A stretch of 60,439 nt of DNA from Gammaproteobacteria bacterium (lineage in GTDB: Bacteria; Pseudomonadota; Gammaproteobacteria; SZUA-140): assembly GCA_021648525.1 (NCBI GenBank), contig JAKISP010000022.1, positions 1 through 60,439 of the forward strand, read 5' to 3'. The number at the start of each line of letters is the position of its first letter. Within the stretch, counting starts at the first letter, position 1. The translations under genes and the position numbers were made by a program. Of the stretch, positions 1 to 9,860 are shown piece after piece. The notes under the pieces are model-generated. The model saw only the letters and a program-made list of their open reading frames with translations. It did not search any database and was not told where the DNA came from.

Positions 1-85
1 CTTCATTAACAGGCCGGATATACGACCGCAATCCTGTTCCTGTTATTTATATCACAAAGATTGCAAAACGGGGGGAGACCATATA

Positions 86-162
86 CGGGCTGAGCTTCCA
101 GCGAAACCCGGGAGGGCAGTGCCACATCCCCCGGGTTTCGCTGGAAGCTCAGCCCGGGCTAC
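86..162. repeat. REP-like long palindrome, copy 1
   Basis: Two perfectly complementary 27-base arms (86-112 and 130-156) flank a 17-base centre. The right arm runs on to 162 with the sequence seen at the outer end of the second copy (13670-13752), while the left arm is cut short. It lies downstream of putA in a 240-base stretch with no gene. The transcript would form a very stable GC-rich hairpin. It could be a REP/BIME-type element or a small non-autonomous transposable element; no run of T follows that would make it a standard terminator. Confidence 0.8.
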
Positions 163-240
163 ATTTATTTTTGAAGCTATGAACATTTGCCATCTCCTTT
201 GATGCCTGCACATGCCAGCTACGGGTATCGGTATCTATTT

Positions 241-3200
241 TTACTCTTCACCTAACGAGAGCAACGTGGCATTGCCACCAATAGCCGAAGTATTCACCGT
301 TAAGGTACGCTCAGTGGCAAAACGATGCAGGTAATGCGGGCCACCTGCTTTGGGGCCAGTACCGGACAGCCCTTCTCCGCCAAAAGGCTGCACGCCAACC
401 GTGGCACCAATCATATTGCGATTTATGTAGAGATTACCCACTCGTATTTGTTGTCGAATATATCGAGCGGTTGCTTCAATACGGCTATGAACACCGAGCG
501 TTAACCCATAGCGCGTTGCATTGATCGATTGAATAACATCATCCAGGCCATTCGCAGGAAATCGCACCACATGCAGAACTGGCCCAAATACCTCGCGTTC
601 AAGCAGTTCAATACCCGCAATCTCAAACAGATGTGGTGGAAAATAAAATCCTTCTTTTAGCCCCTCAGGCAATGGGCACTGGTAGAGTAATTTACCTGAC
701 GTTTTCATTTGATCGGCATGCGCCTGCAGCACTTCACGTGAGGCGTGGTCAATCACTGGGCCAACATCCGTTGATAATAACAGTGGGTCACCTATCACTA
801 ACTCAGCCATCGCACCCGATAACTGTTCGATAATTTGATCAGCCACATCATCCTGTAGAAATAGCACGCGAAGCGCTGAGCAACGTTGTCCGGCACTGTT
901 GAATGCCGACTGAATCACATCGATAACCACCTGTTCCGGCAATGCGGAACTATCCACAATCATGCAGTTCTGCCCGCCTGTTTCGGCAATCAACGGTACA
1001 ATAGCGCCCTCTCGGCTGGCTAATGCACGATTAATCGTTTGCGCGGTTTCGGTTGAGCCAGTAAAGGCGATCCCCGAGGTGCGCCGATCATTAACCAGTT
1101 GCATACCAATTGTACGACCGCTGCCAATGAGCAGATGTAACACCTCACCGGGTACCCCTGCCTGGTGTAACAACTGTACTGCACGAGCGGCTATCAACGG
1201 TGTCTGCGCCGCTGGTTTAGCAATAACACAATTACCGGCTGCGAGTGCAGCAGTCACCTGACCAACAAAAATCGCCAGTGGAAAATTCCATGGACTAATA
1301 CAGACAAAAACCCCTCGACCATGCAGCGATATTTCATTATGTTCGCCAGTGGGGCCATGCATTAGTTCAGGGTCAACGAAATTTTCACGTAACATAAAGG
1401 CATAGTAACGACAAAAATCAACCGCCTCGCGCACCTCACCCAGGCTATCAATAACCGTCTTACCCGCTTCACGTACACAGAGTGCAATCAACTCTGCTCG
1501 GTTATCCTCCAGTAACTGCGCTGCGTTATCCAGGATTGTGGCGCGCGCATTGGCTGATGTAGCGGCCCATCCCTGCGCTGCATCCGCTGCACTGGCAAGT
1601 GCCTCAGCGGTAATCAGTTCATCGGCATTAAATGCAACACCCGTGGCGTGATGCTGATTAGCCGGAGAAAAGAGAGCCACCCGTTCACGCGACTTAATCA
1701 TCTCTTTACCATTGATGATGGATGCTGCTTGCCAGCGATCAGAATCATTAACGCGACCATCAGGCGTGATAAAAGCATTTAATTCACGCGCAAATGATTG
1801 AGTGATAGTGTCACTATAGAGGTTGAGACCACTTGAATTACGACGAGCCTCACCATAAATCTCTTTCGGCAGTGGAATATGTGGGTGAGGTTTTTGATCG
1901 CTTGCATCCAGTTCAAGCACTGGGTCACTGACAATCTCTTCGATCGCAGCATCGTGATCAGTGATGCGATTCACAAATGAAGTATTGGCACCATTTTCTA
2001 ACAAACGTCGCACCAGATAAGGTAGTAACGATTGATAATTACCAACCGGCGCATAGACACGGCAGGACAGCTGGCTTTTATTGATCACTTCACTATAAAG
2101 CGCCTCCCCCATTCCATGCAGGCGTTGGAATTCAAACGGTTTATCACCAGCAAATTCGATGATAGCGGCAACGGTATGTGCATTATGGGTGGCAAACTGA
2201 GGATAAAAAGCATCACCTGCCGCGAGTAATTTTTGCGCGCAGGCGAGATAAGCAACATCGCTAGCAATCTTACGAGTATATACAGGATAACCATCAAGGC
2301 CACGCTCCTGTGCGCGTTTAATTTCGGTATCCCAATAAGCCCCTTTCACCAACCTCACTGGAATCTTTCGACCCACCTCATCACTTAGCCCCTGCAACCA
2401 GTCAATCACCATTGGAGCTCTTTTCTGATATGCCTGAACAGCCAGCCCAAAACCATCCCATTGTGCAAGGGAAGAATCTCGATAGACTGCTTCAAAGAGA
2501 TCAAGCGATAGCATCAAGCGGTCGGCCTCTTCGGCATCAATGGTAAGCGTGATACCAGCAGCAGATGCCTGTTGTGCAAGGGTCAGTAGGCGAGGTGTTA
2601 GTTGCGCTAATACTTGAGCACGCTGAAGCGGCTCATAACGCGGATGTAACGCAGAGAGTTTTATTGAGATACTGGCTCGTTCATAAAGTGTTTGAGCGCC
2701 AGAGATCGTATTAGAGACCTCATTTGCGATCATCTGAATTGCATGTTGATAGGCAGCAAAATAACCCTCGGCATCGGCACGTGTTAATGCCGCTTCACCC
2801 AACATGTCATATGAATAGCGGTAGTCAATATTGCCTGACTCACGACTACGCGCAAGTGCCGCATCAATCATCGCCCCCATCACGAACTGTTGGCCCATAA
2901 TGCGCATTGCCTGGCGAATCGCAAGCCGGATAACGGCTTCACCACTCTTGCTTACCAGCCGTTGTAGAAAATGACGACCATCAGAAAGGGTCTCATTTTC
3001 GAGACTGACAATGCGGCCCGTTAACATCAAACCCCAGGTAGAGGCATTAACAAACATCGATGAACTATGCCACAGGTGGCTACCCCAGTCGGCATTACCC
3101 AGTTTATCCTGTATCAGGCGATCAGCGGTTTCATCATCAGGAATACGTAGCAATGCTTCAGCAAGACACATCAACACCACCCCTTCCTGGGATGAAAGGT

Positions 3201-3423
3201 CATACTCCTGGATAAAGGCATCGATGCTACCCTGGGCCTGTGTCTTTTCGCGTACCGCAATTACAAGTTCACGTGCACAGCTGTCGATGCGCTGGCGCGC
3301 ATCATCGGCAAGTTGAGTCTGTTTTAACAGTTGATTAACAACCCGAGTTTCATCAGCAAGCCACACATCATCAATGGCGCAACGTAACGGGTTTTTATCG
3401 CTTGCTAATGGTTCAACAATCAT
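241..3423 (-). CDS. putA: Bifunctional proline dehydrogenase / delta-1-pyrroline-5-carboxylate dehydrogenase PutA
   Basis: Oxidises proline to glutamate in two steps: an FAD proline dehydrogenase followed by an NAD-dependent P5C dehydrogenase, normally at the inner face of the membrane. The N-terminal arm is followed by a PRODH barrel with the motif RLVKGAYWDTEIKRAQ, then an aldehyde dehydrogenase domain with FTGSTETA (NAD binding), IAETGGQN (general base Glu) and NSAGQRCSA (catalytic Cys). About 1060 residues is the length of short bifunctional PutA; the N-terminal ribbon-helix-helix DNA-binding domain of E. coli PutA (about 1320 residues) is absent, so self-repression is not expected. The start is the ATG at 3423 (MIVEPLASD), which matches the usual PutA N-terminus; a GTG at 3501 would add 26 residues of doubtful value. 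It is last in a same-strand run after prfB, lysS and a membrane protein. Confidence 0.95.
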   Translation of the reverse strand: MIVEPLASDKNPLRCAIDDVWLADETRVVNQLLKQTQLADDARQRIDSCARELVIAVREKTQAQGSIDAFIQEYDLSSQEGVVLMCLAEALLRIPDDETADRLIQDKLGNADWGSHLWHSSSMFVNASTWGLMLTGRIVSLENETLSDGRHFLQRLVSKSGEAVIRLAIRQAMRIMGQQFVMGAMIDAALARSRESGNIDYRYSYDMLGEAALTRADAEGYFAAYQHAIQMIANEVSNTISGAQTLYERASISIKLSALHPRYEPLQRAQVLAQLTPRLLTLAQQASAAGITLTIDAEEADRLMLSLDLFEAVYRDSSLAQWDGFGLAVQAYQKRAPMVIDWLQGLSDEVGRKIPVRLVKGAYWDTEIKRAQERGLDGYPVYTRKIASDVAYLACAQKLLAAGDAFYPQFATHNAHTVAAIIEFAGDKPFEFQRLHGMGEALYSEVINKSQLSCRVYAPVGNYQSLLPYLVRRLLENGANTSFVNRITDHDAAIEEIVSDPVLELDASDQKPHPHIPLPKEIYGEARRNSSGLNLYSDTITQSFARELNAFITPDGRVNDSDRWQAASIINGKEMIKSRERVALFSPANQHHATGVAFNADELITAEALASAADAAQGWAATSANARATILDNAAQLLEDNRAELIALCVREAGKTVIDSLGEVREAVDFCRYYAFMLRENFVDPELMHGPTGEHNEISLHGRGVFVCISPWNFPLAIFVGQVTAALAAGNCVIAKPAAQTPLIAARAVQLLHQAGVPGEVLHLLIGSGRTIGMQLVNDRRTSGIAFTGSTETAQTINRALASREGAIVPLIAETGGQNCMIVDSSALPEQVVIDVIQSAFNSAGQRCSALRVLFLQDDVADQIIEQLSGAMAELVIGDPLLLSTDVGPVIDHASREVLQAHADQMKTSGKLLYQCPLPEGLKEGFYFPPHLFEIAGIELLEREVFGPVLHVVRFPANGLDDVIQSINATRYGLTLGVHSRIEATARYIRQQIRVGNLYINRNMIGATVGVQPFGGEGLSGTGPKAGGPHYLHRFATERTLTVNTSAIGGNATLLSLGEE

Positions 3424-3506
3424 CCTGAGGGAAGCCTTTTTAGCCTGAATCGTACCCTGATTGTACTCTCTATTTTTGAATGATTGCCAGACCAGAATCA
3501 CCAGAA

Positions 3507-3884
3507 TTATGGCATCTCATCTAAATCCAGTTTTTCTCTGGCCGCTTTAATCGCCCGGTTTTTGCACTCCTGTTTATCGACAAAATAGAGATAATAGCCA
3601 CAAAGGCCGGGGAACAGCAGTATAAATAACACCCCGCTGACCTTTCGATTCAGTGGTGCCCACTGCCATACAAAGGCGAGCCGCTGGATCGCAAAAAACC
3701 ACATCACCAGGCCACACAGACCCAGGCCAATCCAGAGTGGGGTTTTCGAGATGGAGGCAAACTCATCACTCACCACCCCATCTTTACGCAGCTCTGGTAA
3801 CAAAACTGAAGCAACGATCAGCAACAGGATGAAAATAGTAACGCCCCAGTAAGCACTAGCGTATATTTTTTTACTTAGTTCCAT
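3507..3884 (-). CDS. Small membrane protein of unknown function
   Basis: 125 residues with three strongly hydrophobic segments: about 12-30, 50-68 and 82-100. The C-terminus is charged and probably cytoplasmic. I do not recognise a family. It sits 55 bases after lysS and just before putA on the same strand, so it may be co-transcribed with either. No catalytic motif is visible. Confidence 0.65.
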   Translation of the reverse strand: MELSKKIYASAYWGVTIFILLLIVASVLLPELRKDGVVSDEFASISKTPLWIGLGLCGLVMWFFAIQRLAFVWQWAPLNRKVSGVLFILLFPGLCGYYLYFVDKQECKNRAIKAAREKLDLDEMP

Positions 3885-3939
3885 CAGTATGGCTCATTAA
3901 GTGTACCAATACATGCTCTCAGCACGCTCAATTAGCCAT

Positions 3940-5460
3940 TCATTTTTGTGGCCGCATGTGTGGAAACAACAGTACATCGCGAATAGAAGGTGAATCAGTA
4001 AATAACATCACCAGTCGATCGATCCCGATCCCCTGCCCTGCGGTGGGCGGCATGCCATGCTCCAGTGCACAGATGTAATCTTCATCAAAGTGCATCGCTT
4101 CATCATCACCCGCTGCCTTTTCAGCTAACTGCTGGCGAAAACGTTCAGCCTGATCTTCCGCATCATTCAGCTCGGTAAAACCGTTGGCGATTTCACGCCC
4201 ACCGATAAAGAGTTCAAAGCGATCGGTGATAGAAGGATCATCATCATTACGTCGCGCCAGTGGCGACACTTCGGTTGGGTAGGCAGTGATAAAAGTTGGA
4301 TCCATTAGTCTGGATTCAACCGTCTTTTCAAAGATCTCAATCTGCAATTTACCCATGCCATAGCTCTCTTTAATCGGGATTGATAGACGTTCAGTAATTG
4401 CTCGCAGGCTATCCAGTGATTCAAGTTCTTCAGCTTTGATATCAGCATTGTAGTGCAGGATGGAATCTTTAACGGAGATGCGGGTAAACGGTTTACCAAA
4501 GTCATATTCATCACCCTGGTAGGTAATGGTTGTTTTTCCAATCACTGATTCAGCAATGCCTTTAAATAGTGCTTCACTGAGATCCATCAGATCATGATAG
4601 TCCGCATAGGCCTGATAAAACTCAAGCATGGTGAACTCGGGGTTATGACGTGTTGAAAGCCCTTCGTTACGAAAATTCCGGTTGATCTCGAAGACGCGCT
4701 CAAAGCCACCGACAACCAGACGCTTCAAATAAAGTTCGGGTGCGATACGTAGATAGAGATCAATATCGAGTGCGTTATGATAGGTCTCAAACGGACGTGC
4801 CGTTGCACCACCGGGTATCACTTGCATCATCGGTGTTTCGACTTCCATAAAGTCACGCTCAATCAGAAAATTCCGAATGTAATTCACGATCCTGGTGCGC
4901 ATTTTAAAGGTATCGCGTGTTGGCTCATTCATGATCAGGTCAAGGTAACGCTGACGATAGCGAATCTCCTGATCCGTCACACCGTGGTATTTATCCGGCA
5001 GTGGACGCAGCGCTTTGGTGAGCATGCGAATGGTGTCAGCACGTACTGAGAGTTCACCCTTTCTGGTTTTGAACAGTTTGCCTTCGATGCCGATGATATC
5101 GCCGATGTCCCAGCGTTTAAACGCCTGGTATTGATCAACCCCAACCACATCACGCTGTACATAAATCTGAATCTTGCCTGACATATCCTGAACGTGCATA
5201 AAGCTTGCTTTACCCATCATGCGGCGTGTCATCACGCGACCCGCAATCTGCACAGAAATAGCTGTTTCTTCTAGCGCCTCATTTTCTAGCTCACCATATT
5301 TGGCATGTAGTTCACCCGTTACCACATTGCGCCGAAAGTCACATGGAAAAGGGTTGCCCTGCAATCGCATTTCAGCCAGCTTCGCACGGCGTTGCGCAAT
5401 CTGTTCCTGTTCCTGTTCCTGTTCCTGGGTATCTTCAGGGCTTTGCTGTTCTTCACTCAT
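3940..5460 (-). CDS. lysS: Lysyl-tRNA synthetase (class II)
   Basis: Charges tRNA-Lys with lysine in the cytoplasm. 506 residues, the usual bacterial LysRS length. An N-terminal OB-fold anticodon-binding domain (about 60-170) is followed by the class II catalytic core with motif 2 around [20 protein letters not shown] and a C-terminal motif 3 containing [10 protein letters not shown]. The N-terminus carries a Glu-Gln tract encoded by about four CAGGAA hexamers (5401-5427). It lies 30 bases downstream of prfB, the arrangement seen in many gammaproteobacteria, and is probably one operon with it. Confidence 0.97.
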   Translation of the reverse strand: MSEEQQSPEDTQEQEQEQEQIAQRRAKLAEMRLQGNPFPCDFRRNVVTGELHAKYGELENEALEETAISVQIAGRVMTRRMMGKASFMHVQDMSGKIQIYVQRDVVGVDQYQAFKRWDIGDIIGIEGKLFKTRKGELSVRADTIRMLTKALRPLPDKYHGVTDQEIRYRQRYLDLIMNEPTRDTFKMRTRIVNYIRNFLIERDFMEVETPMMQVIPGGATARPFETYHNALDIDLYLRIAPELYLKRLVVGGFERVFEINRNFRNEGLSTRHNPEFTMLEFYQAYADYHDLMDLSEALFKGIAESVIGKTTITYQGDEYDFGKPFTRISVKDSILHYNADIKAEELESLDSLRAITERLSIPIKESYGMGKLQIEIFEKTVESRLMDPTFITAYPTEVSPLARRNDDDPSITDRFELFIGGREIANGFTELNDAEDQAERFRQQLAEKAAGDDEAMHFDEDYICALEHGMPPTAGQGIGIDRLVMLFTDSPSIRDVLLFPHMRPQK

Positions 5461-5490
5461 GGCTCTTCACTTATGTTCTGTTAATAGTGG

Positions 5491-6589
5491 TTACAGACCG
5501 CTCTTTAAGCTGGCCTCAATAAACTGGTCGAGATCACCGTCCAGTACGGCCTGGGTATTACCGGTTTCAACAGAGGTACGCAGGTCTTTGATGCGCGATT
5601 GATCCAGTACATAAGATCGAATCTGGCTGCCCCAGCCGATGTCGGACTTGGTCTCTTCTAATGCCTGTTGATCTTCGCTTCGTTTCTGCATTTCGACTTC
5701 ATACAGACGAGATTTCAGTTGCTTCATCGCCGTCGCACGGTTTTTATGCTGTGAACGATCATTTTGACACTGCACCACTACCCCCGATGGTTCATGGGTA
5801 ATACGCACCGCTGAATCGGTTCTGTTGACGTGCTGGCCACCAGCACCACTGGCGCGATAGGTATCAATACGCAGGTCAGCGGGATTGATCTCAATATCAA
5901 CATCATCATCAATTTCGGGCGAAACAAACACGGCCGCAAATGAGGTGTGACGACGGCTGCCAGAATCGAACGGCGATTTACGCACCAGGCGATGCACACC
6001 GCACTCGGTACGCAGCCAACCATAGGCATACTCGCCTTCATATTTAATCGTGGCACTTTTGATACCTGCGACTTCACCTGAAGAACATTCGATCAGCTCT
6101 GTTTTAAAACCACGCCGTTCACCCCAGCGCAGATACATACGCAGTAGCATCTCGGCCCAGTCTTGCGCTTCCGTACCACCGGAACCCGACTGGATATCGA
6201 CAAAGGCGTTGTTTGGGTCCATCTCGCCAGAAAACATGCGGCGAAATTCGAGCGCCGCGAGCTTGTCCTCAAGCACCGCCATATCTGCAATTACAGCGTT
6301 GGCGGTCTCTTCATCATTCTCATCCTCAGCGAGTTGCAATAGCTCCTGTCCTTCGCCCAGGCCATCCAGTAATTCGTCAAAGGTTCCTACCATGTTTGCA
6401 AGCTGGGAGCGCTCTCGGCCGAGTGTCTGCGCGCGCTCAGGGTCATTCCAGATATCCGGATTTTCTAGTTCTCGGATAACCTCGGTTAGCGCTTCACGTC
6501 GATTATCGACGTCAAAGATACCCCCTAAGGGCTTCCAGGCGCCCTTGCATATCTTTGATACGACCGAAAACCAGATTTAACTCCAACAT
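5491..6589 (-). CDS. prfB: Peptide chain release factor 2, expressed by programmed +1 frameshift
   Basis: RF2 recognises UGA and UAA stop codons and releases the nascent peptide. The coding sequence is in two frames. Twenty-five codons from the ATG at 6589 run to CTT TGA (6512-6517); after a +1 shift, 340 codons run from GAC (6511-6513) to the stop at 5491. The total of 365 residues equals E. coli RF2. The second frame contains the GGQ loop ([11 protein letters not shown]), the SPF tripeptide that reads UGA (VRKSPFDSG), and the C-terminus ending ASLKSGL. An annotation limited to the uninterrupted frame would start wrongly at an internal Met (6393) and lose about 65 residues. It is first in the prfB-lysS operon. 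Confidence 0.96.
6511..6526 (-). promoter_or_regulatory. prfB programmed frameshift site
   Basis: On the minus strand the bases read AGG GGG TAT CTT TGA C: an internal Shine-Dalgarno-like AGGGGG three bases before the slippery CTT codon and an in-frame UGA followed by C. This is the textbook autoregulatory signal. When RF2 is scarce the ribosome pauses at UGA and slips +1 into the main frame. Confidence 0.95.
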
Positions 6590-6832
6590 GTGACTTCCCA
6601 ATTAGCGCGTTGAAAATAGATAAGGGCTGGATTCTACAGGAAATAAAGAGTGAGGTCATGTAAGGCATTGCCTGATGAATTAACCATAACGGTAATCCTC
6701 ATCAATAAAATAAAGGAGAATTTGGCCTGCTTATTGCTTTTAGTAGCTTGAGTGCCAATTTCATACTAAGTGGCACATCAATTCATCTGTTTTGTAAGTG
6801 AGTAACGCGAAAACAGGGATGTGTAGAAAACG

Positions 6833-7381
6833 ATGAAAAGTAAATCAATTGAATCGTCATTATTTTGGCAAAACAGTGCGTGTTTAACGATTGCACTGCC
6901 GCTTATCATATTTTTTTTAGCGGCAAGCCAGACTGTGAAAGCGGATGGCTATAGCTTAATTCTCAATGGAAAGTCCATTCATGAACGACAACCTAAAAAA
7001 GGTTCTTTTAATGAAAAAAACTGGGGGCTTGGCCTGCAATATGATTATGAAATATACAAAGGGCATTGGCAGCCTTATCTAACAGCCTCTATTTTCAAAG
7101 ATTCATTTGAACAAAACTCATTTTACGCTGGTGGCGGAGTCATGAGGCGCTTTTCTCTTGATGATCTTTACGAAGACCTCCACTTCAGTGCTGGCGTTGT
7201 GGGATTTGTGATGACGCGCAAAGATTACTATAATCGCCGTCCATTTTTAGGTGCACTTCCTGCTTTCGCACTGGGTACTGATAAAGTCGCGCTTAATATT
7301 AGTTACGTGCCGAAAGTTGAGCCTAAGCTGGTTCCTTTATGGTTTATTCAACTGAAGATTTCTTTTGGAAATTTTGATTAG
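6833..7381 (+). CDS. PagP-like outer-membrane beta-barrel protein (possible lipid A palmitoyltransferase)
   Basis: 182 residues with a signal peptide (hydrophobic about 15-33, likely cleavage after VKA at about residue 37) and a mature part of about 145 residues, rich in alternating aromatic strands and ending with a Phe-rich strand (KISFGNFD). By-eye alignment to E. coli PagP places His50 (SIHER), Asp90 and Ser91 (IFKDSFE) at the catalytic His, Asp and Ser, and several further blocks agree: NEKNWG with NERPWG, AGVVGFVMTRKDYYN with AGVTARDNWNY, and a YVP near the end. PagP moves palmitate from phospholipid to lipid A in the outer leaflet. The call rests on remembered family sequence, so a related barrel of other function remains possible. 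It is a stand-alone gene, divergent from prfB. Confidence 0.55.
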   Translation: MKSKSIESSLFWQNSACLTIALPLIIFFLAASQTVKADGYSLILNGKSIHERQPKKGSFNEKNWGLGLQYDYEIYKGHWQPYLTASIFKDSFEQNSFYAGGGVMRRFSLDDLYEDLHFSAGVVGFVMTRKDYYNRRPFLGALPAFALGTDKVALNISYVPKVEPKLVPLWFIQLKISFGNFD

Positions 7382-7594
7382 GCAATACCGAAAACCCATC
7401 AAGAAACATTAAATGTTTATATTTTAATCATTCTTATTAAATCTATTTTTAGCAAAGTAAACCGGCCAATAACCGTGCTGGATAAGAAGTTCACATTTTG
7501 TAAGGATATAGGTACACTCAATCGATGTTGCTAGTTATGCGTCGTGTAATCTAGCAGTAGATTATGGAAAATTTTTTTGATTAGAGGTAATGAC

Positions 7595-7801
7595 ATGATT
7601 ACAGGTACCGTTAAATGGTTTAACGAATCCAAAGGTTTTGGTTTTATCACCCCGGCTGATGGCAGTGCAGATGTTTTTGTTCACTTCTCAGCCATTGCGG
7701 GAGATGGATTTAAAACTCTAGCAGAAGGACAGGCCGTTAGCTTCAACGTTGAAGATGGCCCCAAGGGTCTACAGGCAACTCAAGTTTCAGCTGATGCATA
7801 A
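7595..7801 (+). CDS. Cold-shock domain protein (CspA family)
   Basis: 68 residues, the full length of a single cold-shock domain, with both nucleic-acid-binding motifs (GFGFIT and DVFVHFSAI). Such proteins bind single-stranded RNA and DNA and melt RNA secondary structure. The ATG at 7595 follows a good ribosome site (AGAGGTAA) and gives the usual MxxGTVKWFN start; a start 18 bases earlier would add six odd residues. The roughly 210-base upstream gap is long, as in csp genes with structured leaders, but no cold box was identified. A terminator follows at 7827-7862. Confidence 0.93.
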   Translation: MITGTVKWFNESKGFGFITPADGSADVFVHFSAIAGDGFKTLAEGQAVSFNVEDGPKGLQATQVSADA

Positions 7802-7826
7802 ATAGAGCAGCAATGCTCTTGCTTTC

Positions 7827-7862
7827 TACCCTTGCGAAGGCGATTCGCAGGGGTATGTTTTT
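7827..7862 (+). terminator. Rho-independent terminator after the cold-shock gene
   Basis: Arms 7827-7838 and 7844-7855 pair over 12 bases with one G-U, around a 5-base loop, and are followed by TGTTTTT. It begins 26 bases after the stop codon. Confidence 0.8.
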
Positions 7863-7959
7863 GGACCCTGGCATCATCGCACCTCAATCGCCAGATAACC
7901 TCAGCGTAATCCCGATGAATCTTTCTTTTCTTACCAAAAAAACCTTAAAAACCAACCAG

Positions 7960-7988
7960 TTGCTTGGCTTTAGTATTTTCTGTATAAT
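7960..7988 (+). promoter_or_regulatory. Sigma-70 promoter of the SulP gene
   Basis: TTGCTT (7960-7965) and a perfect TATAAT (7983-7988) are separated by 17 bases, 42 bases before the SulP start codon. Transcription should begin near 7995. Confidence 0.75.
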
Positions 7989-8030
7989 GCTGCGCTCGAA
8001 TTCGCCCCATACTCGAGAGTACGTCCTTCT

Positions 8031-9629
8031 ATGTTCAGTCTACAATCTCCCCACAATAACCTTAAAGCCGAGGTGCTCTCTGGTATAACCGTATGCCTCG
8101 CCCTGGTACCGGAGGCGGTGGCTTTTGCGTTTGTTGCGGGAGTACATCCGCTGGTGGGCTTGTATGCAGCAATTATTGTTGGCTTAATTACCGCAATGTT
8201 TGGTGGTCGCCCTGGCATGATCAGCGCTGCAGCCGGTTCATTAGCCGTGGTGATGATGCATTTGGTGATGGAGCATGGTGCCTCCTTTCTATTTGCTGCC
8301 GTTATATTGATGGGGGTCTTTCAGATTTTTATCGGCGTGATGAAGTGGGGACGCTTTATTCGCATGGTACCTGCACCGGTGATGCTGGGGTTCGTAAATG
8401 GTTTAGCGCTAATCATTTTATTCGCACAATTTACCCAATTTAAAGATGCCGATGGTAATTGGTTGACGACTGACAGCATGACAATCATGGCAATGATCAT
8501 TGCCGTCACGTTGGCTATTATCTATCTTTTACCGCGCTTGACTAAAGCTGTGCCATCAGCGCTTGCAGCCATTGTGCTGGTGTCATTAGCGGTTGTGATA
8601 TTTGATATTAATGCGGTGACAGTGGGTGATCGCGCATCCGTTTCTGGGACGCTAGAGTCGCTCATTTTTGGTGATGGCAAAGAAGGCGGCTTTCAAGGCT
8701 TAAGCTGGTTTACTGCACTTCCGCTAGACTTTTTCTCACTGGCAACACTATGGATTATTTTACCTTATGCACTCATTCTAACGATTATCGGCTCGGTTGA
8801 GTCGCTTTTGACCATGACATTGATTGATGACATCACTGAAACGCGCGGTAAGGCGAATAAAGAGTGCATCGCATTAGGTGCAGCAAACTGCACCGCGGGT
8901 GCGTTTGGCACCATGGGTGGTTGCGCGTTGATTGGTCAGTCGATGATTAATGTAAACTCTGGTGGAACAGGCAGACTCTCTGGCATTACAGCTGCAGTTG
9001 GCTTGTTAGTGATTGTTTTGGTCGCCTCTTCGTGGATTGAAATGGTGCCCATTGGTGCCCTGGTTGGCTTGATGTTCTTTGTTGTGATAGCCACATTTAA
9101 CTGGTCAAGCTGGAACATTTTACGTGGGATGACGAAAGCCGATGCCTTTATTATGGTGCTGGTGACAGTGCTAACCGTGATGTTCGATTTAGCCGTTGCG
9201 GTGATTGCAGGCGTCATCATCTCTGCCCTGATTTTTGCCTGGCAGCATGCGGAGCGTATCATTCTCGAATCAAACACCACGGACAATGACGGTGAAACCA
9301 TTAAAGAATACAAAGTTCATGGACCGCTCTTTTTTGCTTCAGCCAAGAACTTTATCGACCAGTTTGACGCCCAAAATGACCCTCAAACGGTGAGTATCGA
9401 TTTTATGCACTCACGTGTATACGATCACACCGGGATTGAAGCAATCGACACGCTAACAAAAAAATATCAAGCGGCCGGTAAAAAACTAACCTTGAGACAT
9501 CTAAGTCCTGAATGCCAGGTATTGTTACAGGATGCAAAAAATCTGATTGAGGTGAATGTTTCAGAAGACCCTCACTATCATGTCTCTACGAGCGAGCAGA
9601 AAAAAGCCATAACACCCTCTTCTTCGTAA
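8031..9629 (+). CDS. SulP-family inorganic anion transporter with C-terminal STAS domain
   Basis: 532 residues. An N-terminal membrane domain of about 10-12 segments begins with the SulP hallmark LVPEAVAFAFVAG and a GLYAA motif; a C-terminal STAS domain (about 415-520) contains the usual DFMHSRVYDHTGIEAID region. SulP proteins import sulfate, bicarbonate or related anions, often with sodium or protons; the substrate cannot be told from sequence here. It is transcribed alone from the promoter at 7960-7988. The sulfate-uptake gene cysZ at 40013 is not linked. Confidence 0.9.
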   Translation: MFSLQSPHNNLKAEVLSGITVCLALVPEAVAFAFVAGVHPLVGLYAAIIVGLITAMFGGRPGMISAAAGSLAVVMMHLVMEHGASFLFAAVILMGVFQIFIGVMKWGRFIRMVPAPVMLGFVNGLALIILFAQFTQFKDADGNWLTTDSMTIMAMIIAVTLAIIYLLPRLTKAVPSALAAIVLVSLAVVIFDINAVTVGDRASVSGTLESLIFGDGKEGGFQGLSWFTALPLDFFSLATLWIILPYALILTIIGSVESLLTMTLIDDITETRGKANKECIALGAANCTAGAFGTMGGCALIGQSMINVNSGGTGRLSGITAAVGLLVIVLVASSWIEMVPIGALVGLMFFVVIATFNWSSWNILRGMTKADAFIMVLVTVLTVMFDLAVAVIAGVIISALIFAWQHAERIILESNTTDNDGETIKEYKVHGPLFFASAKNFIDQFDAQNDPQTVSIDFMHSRVYDHTGIEAIDTLTKKYQAAGKKLTLRHLSPECQVLLQDAKNLIEVNVSEDPHYHVSTSEQKKAITPSSS

Positions 9630-9673
9630 TCTGCTTACGGCGATAGCTGAATCTAAATTAGCCATTTTAATCA

Positions 9674-9691
9674 CCCCGGCTTCTGTCGGGG
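9674..9691 (+). terminator. Weak hairpin after the SulP gene
   Basis: CCCCG and CGGGG pair around an 8-base loop 45 bases after the stop codon. There is no strong T run, so termination may be partial or Rho-assisted. Confidence 0.4.
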
Positions 9692-9730
9692 CAATGGTAT
9701 TTAGGTTATCGACTTTTCAATTACACTACT

Positions 9731-9860
9731 TTAAAAGCTTACAAAAGGCTCGATCCTACGCCACTCCTTATCTGGAATTGAAATAGATAGTGCGAGGTAG
9801 TCTCTGAATTTTTGTGTGACAGGCCCGTCTATTTTCCAGGCGGCCTTGCTGAGCAATAAA
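9731..9860 (-). pseudogene. Possible remnant of a Crp/Fnr-type regulator N-terminus
   Basis: In one minus-strand frame the 130 bases between cysS and the SulP gene read as about 40 codons ending in FRDYLALSISIPDKEWRRIE and a short tail before TAA. This resembles the first helix of Crp/Fnr regulators (a YL..F..LSD.EW pattern). No start codon lies in this stretch and no cyclic-nucleotide or HTH part remains. If real, it is a decayed fragment; it may also be chance. Confidence 0.25.
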
